Positions 26,029 through 33,635 of a DNA stretch of 64,000 nucleotides are shown here, piece after piece. Position 1 is the stretch's first letter; each line of letters starts with the position of its first letter. The position numbers were made by a program, and so were the translations under genes. The notes under the pieces were generated by a model. That model searched no databases. It was not told the origin of the DNA and worked only from the letters and a program-made list of their open reading frames with translations. The DNA is from Chitinophaga pinensis (GTDB taxonomy: Bacteria; Bacteroidota; Bacteroidia; NS11-12g; UBA955), in assembly GCA_945871905.1 (NCBI GenBank), contig CAMBXL010000006.1, forward strand, positions 1 through 64,000, read 5' to 3'.

Positions 26029-26829
26029 GGCTTTTACTTTGTTTCTTAATTCGAAAATATACTTAAATATACGTTTCATGAGTTTAATACGGACCTTCCA
26101 ACTACTTCCGCTACCACCTTTGGCTTCGCCTGCAACTCGCTTTGCAAAGTAAACCGGAAAATCAATGATTTGTCCTTTCTTTTTGGCATGGTAAAGGAAG
26201 TATAAGTCTAAAGAAAAATCATGAGGGGCGTCTTTTTCAATGCTGTCGAAAAATGTTTTGCTGAATAATTTGGGTTGAGCATTGATTTCAGTTAGTCTTG
26301 TTCCTAATACCAAACTTGATAAAACACCCATACCCCAAGAAAAGAAGGCTTCCATTGGTCTACGATTTTTTCGGTATCCTTTTACGAGAACCCAGCTGTC
26401 ACCCTTCGATACATCCGCTTGGGGCGGACACTCAGGGTGACACTGTGTATCTTTGTCATCCTGAGTGACAGACATCGTCTGGTGTACCGAAGGATGACTA
26501 TTATATATCCCTAACGCTTTCAGCACATCCATCGGGTCTGTTTGTCGGTCGGCATGGGTTAAGGAGAGGATATTGCCTTTGGCAGCTCTTAATCCAGTTA
26601 AAATACCATAACCATAACCAATATTTTTTTCTACGGTGACAACTTTAAATATATTTTGGTTGCGCTTGGCTAGTTCTTGTTCAAATACGGCTGCGGAGTT
26701 GTCGGTGGAGCCGTTATTCACCAATATAATCTCTAAGTCCTGATGGGCTGCAGCCACAGGGTCTAGGGAGTTAAACAAGAATTCTAAATTATCTTGTTCG
26801 TTATAGCAAGGGAGGATAATGGATAACAT
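26026..26829 (-). CDS. GT2-type glycosyltransferase carrying an in-frame repeat insertion
   Basis: A 267-residue protein from the ATG at 26829. The frame extends 18 codons further upstream, but those codons are family C repeat sequence, so the start at MLSIILPCYNEQDN is preferred. Motifs are LPCYNEQDN, LVNNGSTDNSA and SLTHADRQTDPMDVL (DxD-like site). Family members go straight on to a WVLVKGYRKNRRP segment. Here about 36 residues (SHPSVHQTM...QADVSKGDS) intervene, and these are the translation of two GTCAYCCT-type repeat hairpins. The C-terminal VLGTRLTEINAQPKLF stretch is normal. The insertion follows the metal site and may or may not be tolerated. Confidence 0.82.
   Translation of the reverse strand: MLSIILPCYNEQDNLEFLFNSLDPVAAAHQDLEIILVNNGSTDNSAAVFEQELAKRNQNIFKVVTVEKNIGYGYGILTGLRAAKGNILSLTHADRQTDPMDVLKALGIYNSHPSVHQTMSVTQDDKDTQCHPECPPQADVSKGDSWVLVKGYRKNRRPMEAFFSWGMGVLSSLVLGTRLTEINAQPKLFSKTFFDSIEKDAPHDFSLDLYFLYHAKKKGQIIDFPVYFAKRVAGEAKGGSGSSWKVRIKLMKRIFKYIFELRNKVKA
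26398..26498. repeat. Pair of palindromic repeats inside a coding region
   Basis: Element one (26398-26441) begins GTCACCCT and ends AGGGTGAC, with an inner GTCCGCC-like arm (ATCCGC/GCGGA). Element two (26455-26498) begins GTCATCCT and ends AGGATGAC. Both have perfect 8-base terminal stems that differ by one compensating base pair (C-G versus T-A). They are read through in frame by the GT2 gene. A related nested hairpin lies at 12080-12139. Confidence 0.85.
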
Positions 26830-26839
26830 TGGTTTTATA

Positions 26840-26936
26840 TTTCTCGCAAAGGACGCAAAGTAAAGGCAGCACAAAGGGTGCAAAGAAAAAAAACCTTGGC
26901 GTCTATTGCGTGATCCTTAGCGGACTTTGCGTGAAA
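26840..26936. repeat. Family C repeat element with terminal inverted repeats
   Basis: The left end TTTCTCGCAAAG (26840-26851) and the right end CTTTGCGTGAAA (26925-26936) are mirror images except for one base. Between them are GCAAAG-type words about 9-10 bases apart. The element fills the gap between the GT2 start and the stop of the nucleotidyltransferase gene. Two more copies are at 28662-28760 and 29815-29887. Confidence 0.85.
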
Positions 26937-26940
26937 TCTC

Positions 26941-27711
26941 TTATGGTTTTACTTTGTTGTAATACTCTTCCCAATATTGGAAGGTTTTGTAATCATTTGG
27001 GGTTCCCCAACAAATGTAATGGTCTACTTCAAATACTTTGGCTTTATATCCCAACTGTATTACATCATTGATGCACTCATCTACATAAAATTCGTTGTTA
27101 ATTCGTCGGTTTTGGGCTATCATCCGCTCAGCCGCTTCTACAAAAAGTTTGCCTGTTTTAAACCAGAATGCACCTACCACAGAATGGTCATTCAAAGGTG
27201 TATCACTGATTGGTTTTTTAACTGACATTTCTTTTATATTGTTGTCTTTATCAATTTTTACCCATCCGTAAGCTTGAGGTTTTGCTAATACTGCAGGATT
27301 ATTTCTGAAAGTAAAAACGATGCAATCGGTATCGTGAGTTAATTGTTCAAATAACGCTTTGTTGTATAACATACCATTGTCACTGGCTCCAATAATTAAT
27401 GGAACTTCGTCGTTTATTAATTCTTTTGTTTTTAAACATGTTACTGCCTGACCTTCTGTTAAGTAATCTAAAATTACAGTTTGAGAATTTGGAAAATGCT
27501 CACTAAGATGTTGGTCTATTTGATAGTCTGAAATTTGAAAATCTCTAATAACAAATATGTACTTATCTCCTTGAGGCAAAGCATTAGTAGCGCTAACCAC
27601 CATGGGTTTGCCAAGAATAGGTAATAAAGGCTTAGGAGTAGTGTAACCTTCCTCTACAAAACGGCTACCTGCTCCTGCCATTGGGATGAGAATTGTGGGT
27701 TTGATATTCAT
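26941..27711 (-). CDS. Sugar-phosphate-type nucleotidyltransferase
   Basis: A 256-residue Rossmann-like NTP transferase. The N-terminal signature MAGAGSRFVEEGYTTPKPLL binds the nucleotide (GxGxRF...KP). GASDNGMLYN near residue 108 holds the metal-binding Asp, and FYVDECINDV and ICWGTPNDYKTF close the sugar site. The family transfers NMP to a phosphorylated sugar, polyol or small alcohol. The length lacks any acyltransferase domain, so it is a one-function enzyme. It stands between repeat elements, near a second nucleotidyltransferase, a class II aldolase-like gene and a kinase fusion. The nucleotide used cannot be told. Confidence 0.85.
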   Translation of the reverse strand: MNIKPTILIPMAGAGSRFVEEGYTTPKPLLPILGKPMVVSATNALPQGDKYIFVIRDFQISDYQIDQHLSEHFPNSQTVILDYLTEGQAVTCLKTKELINDEVPLIIGASDNGMLYNKALFEQLTHDTDCIVFTFRNNPAVLAKPQAYGWVKIDKDNNIKEMSVKKPISDTPLNDHSVVGAFWFKTGKLFVEAAERMIAQNRRINNEFYVDECINDVIQLGYKAKVFEVDHYICWGTPNDYKTFQYWEEYYNKVKP

Positions 27712-27729
27712 AATTTGTATTTAGGAAAG

Positions 27730-27888
27730 TTTAACGCCGATTTCGCAGATTATATTTAATTTGCTTATGCTTGAAAAATATATGTTCGCAGATTAATTTG
27801 CTTCGCAAATTTCCGCACTGCGGAAAAAATCTGCGTTAATCAAATGCTGCCAATTCTATTTTATTTTATCCGCGTAATCTGCGTTTAA
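27730..27888. repeat. Family B repeat element with two internal hairpins
   Basis: The left end TTTAACGCCGATTTCGCAG (from 27730) is mirrored by AATCTGCGTTTAA (27876-27888). Adjacent perfect hairpins lie inside: AATTTGC-TTC-GCAAATT (27795-27811) and TTCCGCA-C-TGCGGAA (27811-27825). The right 33 bases are also the last codons and stop of the next gene (27856-28647). Confidence 0.85.
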
Positions 27889-28647
27889 GATTTTAAATAT
27901 CTCCATCCAAGTATTGTATTCTTCCAAGTCTTTGGGTGTGCCCCACTGGCAGAAATAAGGAACATCGTCATAAACCAATACTTTTAGTCCATCTCTAACC
28001 ATTAGATTATAAACCAAACTGATATAGTATTCGCCATTTAGAGATACTTTTTCATCTATCAATTGTTGAAAATACTTTTTTACATATTTTCCTTTTGAAA
28101 AATAATAAGTGCCTCCTGAATGACTTGTTTTGGTTTTATCGACCTCAAATGAATACTTTTCTCTGATTTCAATTAGATTACTTTCTGCATCTTTTTTGCA
28201 GCTGGCATACAAATTTTCTGGATGTAATAAATGTGGATGAAATCCTGTGTAACATGGAATTGCACCTGCCACTTGTTTTTCTCTAACGGTTTTTGCAAAA
28301 TGTTCAAAGTCCCACACTTGAAAAAAGTCGCAATAATTAGTAATTACTTCTTCATCATCGTCTATTAAATCTAAAACTTGAGTCACTGCGTATACAGGGC
28401 CTAGTTTATGACCTTCAATAGAGATAATTTTACCTTCAGGTTTTATGCGTTTAAGTTCCGATTCTAATGGAGTCGATTTCAGGTGTTCTTGTCTACAGAT
28501 AAATATAAAATCATGATTACCAGGAAACATACTGATAACCCATTCAATGATGGGTTTGCCATTCACTTTAATTAAGGGTTTAATATCGGTGTAGCCGGCA
28601 TCCTGAAAACGTTTACCAAGACCGGATAGTGGAATGATGATTTTCAT
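27856..28647 (-). CDS. Second nucleotidyltransferase with repeat-derived C-terminus
   Basis: A 263-residue NTP transferase. The frame reaches up to 28716, but the first 23 codons are family C repeat, and the canonical start MKIIIPLSGLGKRF begins at the ATG at 28647. The nucleotide loop is LSGLGKRFQDAGYTDIKPLI. NYCDFFQVWD holds the metal Asp, and NGEYYISLVYNLMV and CQWGTPKDLEEYN complete the sugar site. The last ten residues, LNADYADKIK, are encoded by the end of a family B repeat, so the original C-terminus was probably replaced. The pair of nucleotidyltransferases may make two activated precursors for one glycan. Confidence 0.83.
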   Translation of the reverse strand: MKIIIPLSGLGKRFQDAGYTDIKPLIKVNGKPIIEWVISMFPGNHDFIFICRQEHLKSTPLESELKRIKPEGKIISIEGHKLGPVYAVTQVLDLIDDDEEVITNYCDFFQVWDFEHFAKTVREKQVAGAIPCYTGFHPHLLHPENLYASCKKDAESNLIEIREKYSFEVDKTKTSHSGGTYYFSKGKYVKKYFQQLIDEKVSLNGEYYISLVYNLMVRDGLKVLVYDDVPYFCQWGTPKDLEEYNTWMEIFKILNADYADKIK

Positions 28648-28661
28648 ATTTTTTTGGGGAG

Positions 28662-28760
28662 TTTCACGCAAAGGTCCGATAGCTATCGGACGCGAAGGTA
28701 ACGCTAAGAGCGCCAAATTTTTACTTTGTGGACTTTGCGTTGTCTTTACTTTGCGTAAAA
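28662..28760. repeat. Family C repeat element with a 16-base palindrome
   Basis: The ends are TTTCACGCAAAG (28662-28673) and CTTTGCGTAAAA (28749-28760). Right after the left end sits the perfect palindrome TCCGATAGCTATCGGA (28675-28690), which interrupts the GCAAAG word pattern. The element lies between the nucleotidyltransferase start and the stop of the class II aldolase-like gene. Confidence 0.85.
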
Positions 28761-28766
28761 CTGTTT

Positions 28767-29804
28767 TTACTTCATTAAGGATTTGCGATGTTTTTCCATG
28801 TCCATATTGTTGATATAATCTATTTCTTCGTTTGAAACAAAGCGTGGAGTTTGATTTAAACTCAAAATTGTATCAAACAAAAAACAATAAGCCGTCATTG
28901 TTTCGTGAATTGATTTGGCTTCTCTCTCACCGCAATGGTATCGAATTCCTTGATTTGGAATACAATTTATTTTTTTATTCGAATCCTCAGAGAAAGCTAT
29001 TTGATTGTGAAAAAAAACGGTTTGATCAGGAAACAATACTTGATTAAAAAAACCTTCTTCGACCTTGTGTTTTTGAAAAAATGACCATACAAAATCATAA
29101 CACGTAACAAAACAATTGTCTCTTTTATCCAATTCTGTTCTTGGATAATCAGATGATATCTCTAAAAGATCTTGAATCGTTTTATCTATGTTCATTAACA
29201 TGGTTTGAGCTTCATCTAAAACATTAGAATGTGCCACTATTCCATGATTTTCTAAAAAAAACACTTGTGGACGTTTTCTTTGTAATTCATCTGCTTTTTT
29301 GAGTTCTTGAGTTATTAAATATGACAAACCAAATCCAGGACTTACAAATGGGATATAGGCTATATCTAAATCTGTTTTAAACTGTATTTTTTTGAGTAAT
29401 TCAAATGGATTTGCTGTACAATTAATCAGATTTGACCAAACTGAATGTGTATGTACAACATATTTATCTAACACAGCATGAAATCCAGTTTCCATTGACG
29501 GTTTAGGATATATTTCACCTGATGAATTTTTTAAAATATTAGTTTGAATAGTCTCTAACGAAAGCTTTTCCTCTTTAGCTTTTTCTGTAACTTGTACATT
29601 GAAAAAATAATCTGAAATTTTTCGGGAATTTACTATTGAATACCCTGATTCTTCTGTAATCTCCTCAAACCTAAATCCTGATGCCTTAATAATCATGTTT
29701 CCATTATCGTCTTTAACCGAAGCATTACCTCCGGGACCTTGGATAAGGTCAGGACGGTTGACAAAGGGTTGTGTTAATAAAAGAAGAGAGTCTATTAATT
29801 TCAT
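28767..29804 (-). CDS. Class II aldolase/adducin-family protein
   Basis: A 345-residue protein. The N-terminal part has the family substrate loop GPGGNASVKD (23-32) and then IIKASGFRF. Metal ligands are seen in VVHTHSVW near residue 116 and FFLENHGIVAHS near 196, with the final histidine possibly from a later motif. Known members split or join sugar or polyol phosphates such as fuculose- and rhamnulose-1-phosphate. The usual size is 210-280 residues; the extra 100 C-terminal residues look specific to this branch. It sits with two nucleotidyltransferases, a kinase fusion and a phosphatase, which suggests making or breaking an unusual phosphorylated precursor. Confidence 0.8.
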   Translation of the reverse strand: MKLIDSLLLLTQPFVNRPDLIQGPGGNASVKDDNGNMIIKASGFRFEEITEESGYSIVNSRKISDYFFNVQVTEKAKEEKLSLETIQTNILKNSSGEIYPKPSMETGFHAVLDKYVVHTHSVWSNLINCTANPFELLKKIQFKTDLDIAYIPFVSPGFGLSYLITQELKKADELQRKRPQVFFLENHGIVAHSNVLDEAQTMLMNIDKTIQDLLEISSDYPRTELDKRDNCFVTCYDFVWSFFQKHKVEEGFFNQVLFPDQTVFFHNQIAFSEDSNKKINCIPNQGIRYHCGEREAKSIHETMTAYCFLFDTILSLNQTPRFVSNEEIDYINNMDMEKHRKSLMK

Positions 29805-29814
29805 ATTGTCAATA

Positions 29815-29887
29815 TTTCACGCAAAGTATGCTAAGAAAAACCCTTTGTGCTCATTGCGTGTATTCACTTTGCGCACTTTGCGTGAAA
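29815..29887. repeat. Family C repeat element, perfect 12-base ends
   Basis: A 73-base element with perfect terminal inverted repeats TTTCACGCAAAG (29815-29826) and CTTTGCGTGAAA (29876-29887). It fills the whole gap between the aldolase-like gene start and the stop of the GT-C-kinase gene. The shape recalls a miniature inverted-repeat element without coding capacity. Confidence 0.88.
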
Positions 29888-29891
29888 TGCT

Positions 29892-31970
29892 TTATTTCAT
29901 TTTTTCAAAGACAAAATACACCGTTAACAATTGTAACAAACCTTCATAATCCGCTTTCCATTGTGGATTGTAAACCCCAATTTCTTCCAATTGTGGTATT
30001 AATTGATAGGCTATTAATTCAATCTCATTTTCGGTTATAGTACCATATAAACATAAATACTGATGAGCATTGTCAAACTCATGATCTACTTTTAATGATC
30101 CTGTCATATTTAACTTATCAATGATTTGATCTAATCCTACACTATTTGTAAATCTTAATTTCAAAGCAATCTGTGCTTCGGTTTCCAAATCCAGTGGATT
30201 GATTTCATTTAAACTATAAAAACTTGCTACTATATCCGCATGAAGGGCTTGGTTTTTAATGTACTTCTCTGAGTCTTGTTCTCTGGTTTTCAATTGTTCT
30301 AAAACCTGTTCTGGAGAATACCCTCTTTTAGCTACATCTCTTTTTACTTTCCACCATACTCTTAAATTTTCTTGTGGCTGCATGAAGATTTTTAAATCAT
30401 AAACATCCAATTGATTTTGTAGATAAAAGGAATGTAACCCCTCAAATAATATTAATTTATTTGGCTTAAGAAAAGTAGGTATTGTAAACTTGCCAGTATT
30501 GTGGTCGTAAAAACTACGCTTTACTGTTTGTCCAGTTTTTAAACTTTTAGCTTGGTCTAATTCTTGATGTAAGTGGTTAGCCCTTGGGTCTAAATGTGTA
30601 AATTTTTTCCAATTTTCATTACCCCTCTCCCATTTGTGCATGTCGTCTCCACGAATGATTGTTGTATTTTGTTGCTCAAAAACAGAAGATAAGGCATTGG
30701 TTAACGTTGATTTTCCAGCCGCCGAATCACCACCTATGCCTATCATGTAGGGTTGTGACAAAAATTTAGCTTGAATGTTGCTGCTAATACCATTTTTAAA
30801 CAACAAGTAAGCCATAATTATTAGTGTAGTTTGTAACAATGTAAAAGCAATGTTTAATAGAGTGCCATTGTAAACCAAATACGATGAATCTACTGAAGCA
30901 AAATTGAAAGAATTTAGGTAGTCAGACTGTTGAATAAATCCGAAATAGATAAAATACAAAATAGTCAATATTACCAAAACCATTTGTTCTCTTTTACCAT
31001 GCTTAATGACAAAGTAAATCAACAAAGGCATGATCCAAAAATACCACCCTTGCATAGGTGCTATCATGAGTGTCAATGCTAAAAAGGTAAATGCTAAAAA
31101 TAATATTAACTGGTCACGGTTTACGAATTTGAAACTTAAGTACCACAAAACCAATACAAAATATACAGCAGGAATAAAGTAGATTTTAAGACTTGAATTA
31201 AACTGATAATACAAATCAAAAACCTGTTGTTGAACGGGATTATTATAGACCATATTGATATAGGCCTCTGAATTGATATATGTTAGATTTAACAACAATA
31301 CAGTTACAAATAGAATTGATATAACTGATATTATTTTTTTGAAATCTACAGATGGAATTCTCCACAGGTAAATAAAATAAAAAGGCAGCACTAATACCAT
31401 GTTTGTTTTACAAGCTATTGCCAGTCCTAAAATAAAAAAAGAATACTCTTGTTTATTTTTAAATAGAAAATACAAAGATCCTATCAAAAATGCCATTGGA
31501 ATAACATCTAATTGACCATGGAAATAGTTGATATAAATTAATACTGGAGACAGCCAATACCAAATCAAAACTTGGCGTGTTCTGGTCTTGAGCCATCTCA
31601 TTAACACAAATAGAATGCTTATATCAGCGATAAACAAAGGCAATCTGTACAAGAGGCTATCAATAAATAAAAAACCATCAATACCACCTGGGAAAAGTAC
31701 CCAAAACATTGCTCTAAAACTAGAAAACAACCATAACATTAAAGGTGGATAAGGAAATTCTGTTCCTGTTCCATTTTGAGCAAAATACTCATAGGGATTT
31801 GCAAAACCTGAGGAGATAAAATAGTTTCCAAAAGGAGCAAAAAGTTCACGTAAATAGTCTGAAGAATACAGAATTGAAAGCACAAGCTTCACCCCTACCC
31901 CTGCCCAAAACAGGCGGGATTTAAGAATGGGTAATTTGTGCTTACCTTGTTTGTCTTTTAAATGTATCAT
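29892..31970 (-). CDS. Fusion of GT-C membrane glycosyltransferase and uridine-kinase-like P-loop kinase
   Basis: A 692-residue protein with two clear parts. Residues 1-395 form about ten membrane segments with YFHGQLDVIPMAFLIGSLYF near 170 and LAIACKTNMVLVLPFYFIY near 205, as in GT-C mannosyltransferase-like enzymes. The conserved acidic loop is probably GTGTEFPYPPLMLW near 68-81. Residues 409-692 are a kinase of the uridine kinase/phosphoribulokinase type: Walker A GGDSAAGKST (413-422), RGDDMHKWERGN, RSFYDHNTGKFTIPTF, LILFEGLHSFYL and a lid-like KREQDSEKYI region. The linker is short. I know of no characterised fusion of this kind. Kinase substrate is unknown. The frame is open throughout, with no sign of sequencing joins. 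Confidence 0.82.
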   Translation of the reverse strand: MIHLKDKQGKHKLPILKSRLFWAGVGVKLVLSILYSSDYLRELFAPFGNYFISSGFANPYEYFAQNGTGTEFPYPPLMLWLFSSFRAMFWVLFPGGIDGFLFIDSLLYRLPLFIADISILFVLMRWLKTRTRQVLIWYWLSPVLIYINYFHGQLDVIPMAFLIGSLYFLFKNKQEYSFFILGLAIACKTNMVLVLPFYFIYLWRIPSVDFKKIISVISILFVTVLLLNLTYINSEAYINMVYNNPVQQQVFDLYYQFNSSLKIYFIPAVYFVLVLWYLSFKFVNRDQLILFLAFTFLALTLMIAPMQGWYFWIMPLLIYFVIKHGKREQMVLVILTILYFIYFGFIQQSDYLNSFNFASVDSSYLVYNGTLLNIAFTLLQTTLIIMAYLLFKNGISSNIQAKFLSQPYMIGIGGDSAAGKSTLTNALSSVFEQQNTTIIRGDDMHKWERGNENWKKFTHLDPRANHLHQELDQAKSLKTGQTVKRSFYDHNTGKFTIPTFLKPNKLILFEGLHSFYLQNQLDVYDLKIFMQPQENLRVWWKVKRDVAKRGYSPEQVLEQLKTREQDSEKYIKNQALHADIVASFYSLNEINPLDLETEAQIALKLRFTNSVGLDQIIDKLNMTGSLKVDHEFDNAHQYLCLYGTITENEIELIAYQLIPQLEEIGVYNPQWKADYEGLLQLLTVYFVFEKMK

Positions 31971-32009
31971 TTTTTATTGTATATGATATCTAAAATGAAT
32001 TTGAAGTTT

Positions 32010-32180
32010 TTTATCCGCAGATTAAAAAGAAAAACCGATTAACCAAAATGCTGTATAGATTATTTTCGCTGATATTTCTCTTCGTGAAATTAATACCTTG
32101 TTTTTCTTTAGGAAGCGTAATTTTTAACGCAGATTAATTCGAATTTTAAAACCTTCATTGCTGTTAATTTATTTTCGCTT
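32010..32180. repeat. Family B repeat pieces, left of the second GxxExxY gene
   Basis: The gap from 31971 to 32211 contains TTTTATCCGCAGATT (near 32010-32024) and TTTTTAACGCAGATTAATTC (near 32121-32140). Each is followed by a TTTCG... segment ending TTCGTGAAATTAATAC (near 32079 and 32191). They point toward the GxxExxY gene in the same sense as the family B left ends elsewhere. Confidence 0.75.
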
Positions 32181-32211
32181 TTATTTCTTTTCGTGAAATT
32201 AATACTCTATT

Positions 32212-32583
32212 TTATAAATTATATACCACTCTCTTGTGTATTAATGATTCAGAACCAAAGTTTAATATCATACATAGTTTTAATTCAGTGGCTTTTAAGT
32301 AATTTATGGCTTGACTTACATCATAATTTGATATAGCATTTGTTGCCTTAAGTTCAATTAAAATTAAATCCTCACAAAGAAAATCCGCTATGTAGAATTT
32401 GTTTAAGAATATTTCTTTATATTTTATCTGTAATTTTTTTTCTTTCTCAAACTTTATGCCTCTTTTAGACATTTCAACCTCTAATGCTTCTTGATAAACA
32501 GCTTCCAAAAAACCCATTCCTAATTCTTTATGAACATCAAAAGCAGCACCAATTATTTCATATGTCAGTTTATTAAAATCCAT
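32212..32583 (-). CDS. GxxExxY-family protein (PD-(D/E)XK-like fold)
   Basis: A 123-residue paralogue of the protein at 7909-8289. The signature GFLEAVY has G24, E27 and Y30 at the same positions. The nuclease-like core has D67 (YIADFLC) and E77 with K79 (LIELKA). Sequence outside these motifs differs a good deal, so the two copies are old or separately acquired. Family B repeats flank it on both sides, while the first copy has family A. No function in glycan synthesis is expected. Confidence 0.84.
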   Translation of the reverse strand: MDFNKLTYEIIGAAFDVHKELGMGFLEAVYQEALEVEMSKRGIKFEKEKKLQIKYKEIFLNKFYIADFLCEDLILIELKATNAISNYDVSQAINYLKATELKLCMILNFGSESLIHKRVVYNL

Positions 32584-32619
32584 TGTTAGTGCATATTTTA
32601 AACAATAATTATTTTTTAA

Positions 32620-32895
32620 TAACCGCAGATTGAGCAGATTTATTTAAGCTTATTCTTTATATAATATACTCAGTTTTAATTTACTCTCTCTGAACTAATC
32701 TAAAACTTTCACTTGTGAAAGAATCTGCAAAAATAATTATCAAGTATCGTTGGGTTTTAATCCCTATTAATCTGCGTTAAATTAGATTTATTAAATCTCC
32801 TAAAACACTTTAAATAAAACTTTCACTTGTGAAAGAATCTGCGAAAATAATTATCAAGTATCGTTGGGTTTTAATCCCTATTAATCTGCGTTTAA
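32620..32895. repeat. Family B repeats including a 73-base direct duplication
   Basis: The 357-base gap (32584-32940) contains AACCGCAGATTGAGCAGATT near 32622. Two 73-base copies follow, 32706-32778 and 32820-32892, which differ at one base. Each starts with the palindrome CTTTCAC-TT-GTGAAAG and ends with the right-end motif AATCTGCGTT. After the second copy comes a short family C-like CTTTGCGTCCTC with a TCGAATAACTCGGGG hairpin near 32914. Confidence 0.88.
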
Positions 32896-32940
32896 ATATT
32901 CCCTTTGCGTCCTCTCGAATAACTCGGGGGCGTGAAACCC

Positions 32941-33570
32941 TTAAACTTTGTAAGCCTTAATCCCTATCGCTTCTGCTCCTTTGATATCCTTTTCCTCGCT
33001 ATCGCCTATCATGATGCATTCTTCGGGCTTTACTCCCAATTTCTCCATAGTTAACTCAAACATATAGTTCCCTGGTTTTTCTATACCTGCCTCTTCTGAA
33101 CTTACTAAAAAATCAATATATCTTCCCAAGTCCAATTTCAACCACTTTTTCATTTGTATTTGAGCCGTCAAGTCCGTTACAATACACATTTTAATTCCTT
33201 TGTCTTTGGCCTCTTGCAGAAATGCTTCAACACCTGGCTTAAATTCCATTGTTTCCAAAAAAACGCTCCAATAGGTTTCTTCCATGTCCAATGCAAATTG
33301 GGGATTTGATTTCCCAAACAAAACCTCACTTGCTTTTTGGCCATACAGCAAACGGGAATGAGAAGCACCTTGTCCATTTAAATCGTGATGTATTTTTTCT
33401 CTCCCTGCTTTCCATGCCGCTTCAAAATCTGATTTAGATATGTTGTATTTCTCCGATGCTAAAACCTTACAGGCTTCATAGCCTGCTTGATGGCATGGCT
33501 TATAGGCATAGAGCGTATCGTCTAGGTCTAGGAGAATGGCTTTGATATTTGAGAGGGGGATGTGGTTCAT
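32941..33570 (-). CDS. HAD-superfamily phosphatase
   Basis: A 209-residue haloacid dehalogenase-like hydrolase. The nucleophile motif is LLDLDDTLYAY near residues 14-24. Motif II is CIVTDLTAQ near 133, the lysine lies in EEAGIEKPG, and motif IV is IMIGDSEEKDIKGAE near 187. The inserted cap after motif I marks subfamily I (phosphoglycolate phosphatase and 5'-nucleotidase-like). In capsule loci such enzymes remove phosphate from a sugar or polyol phosphate intermediate. With a kinase domain, aldolase-like protein and nucleotidyltransferases near by, a dedicated precursor phosphatase is likely but not shown. Confidence 0.82.
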   Translation of the reverse strand: MNHIPLSNIKAILLDLDDTLYAYKPCHQAGYEACKVLASEKYNISKSDFEAAWKAGREKIHHDLNGQGASHSRLLYGQKASEVLFGKSNPQFALDMEETYWSVFLETMEFKPGVEAFLQEAKDKGIKMCIVTDLTAQIQMKKWLKLDLGRYIDFLVSSEEAGIEKPGNYMFELTMEKLGVKPEECIMIGDSEEKDIKGAEAIGIKAYKV

Positions 33571-33635
33571 AAATATTAATTTTAAACGCTATATCACAAG
33601 AAATACGAGGAGGCCAAAAAACTTTGCGTCATTGC

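Noticed and set aside
28648..28716. The 23-codon N-terminal extension of the second nucleotidyltransferase.
   Set aside because: It is the translation of a family C repeat; the canonical start of the family lies at 28647.
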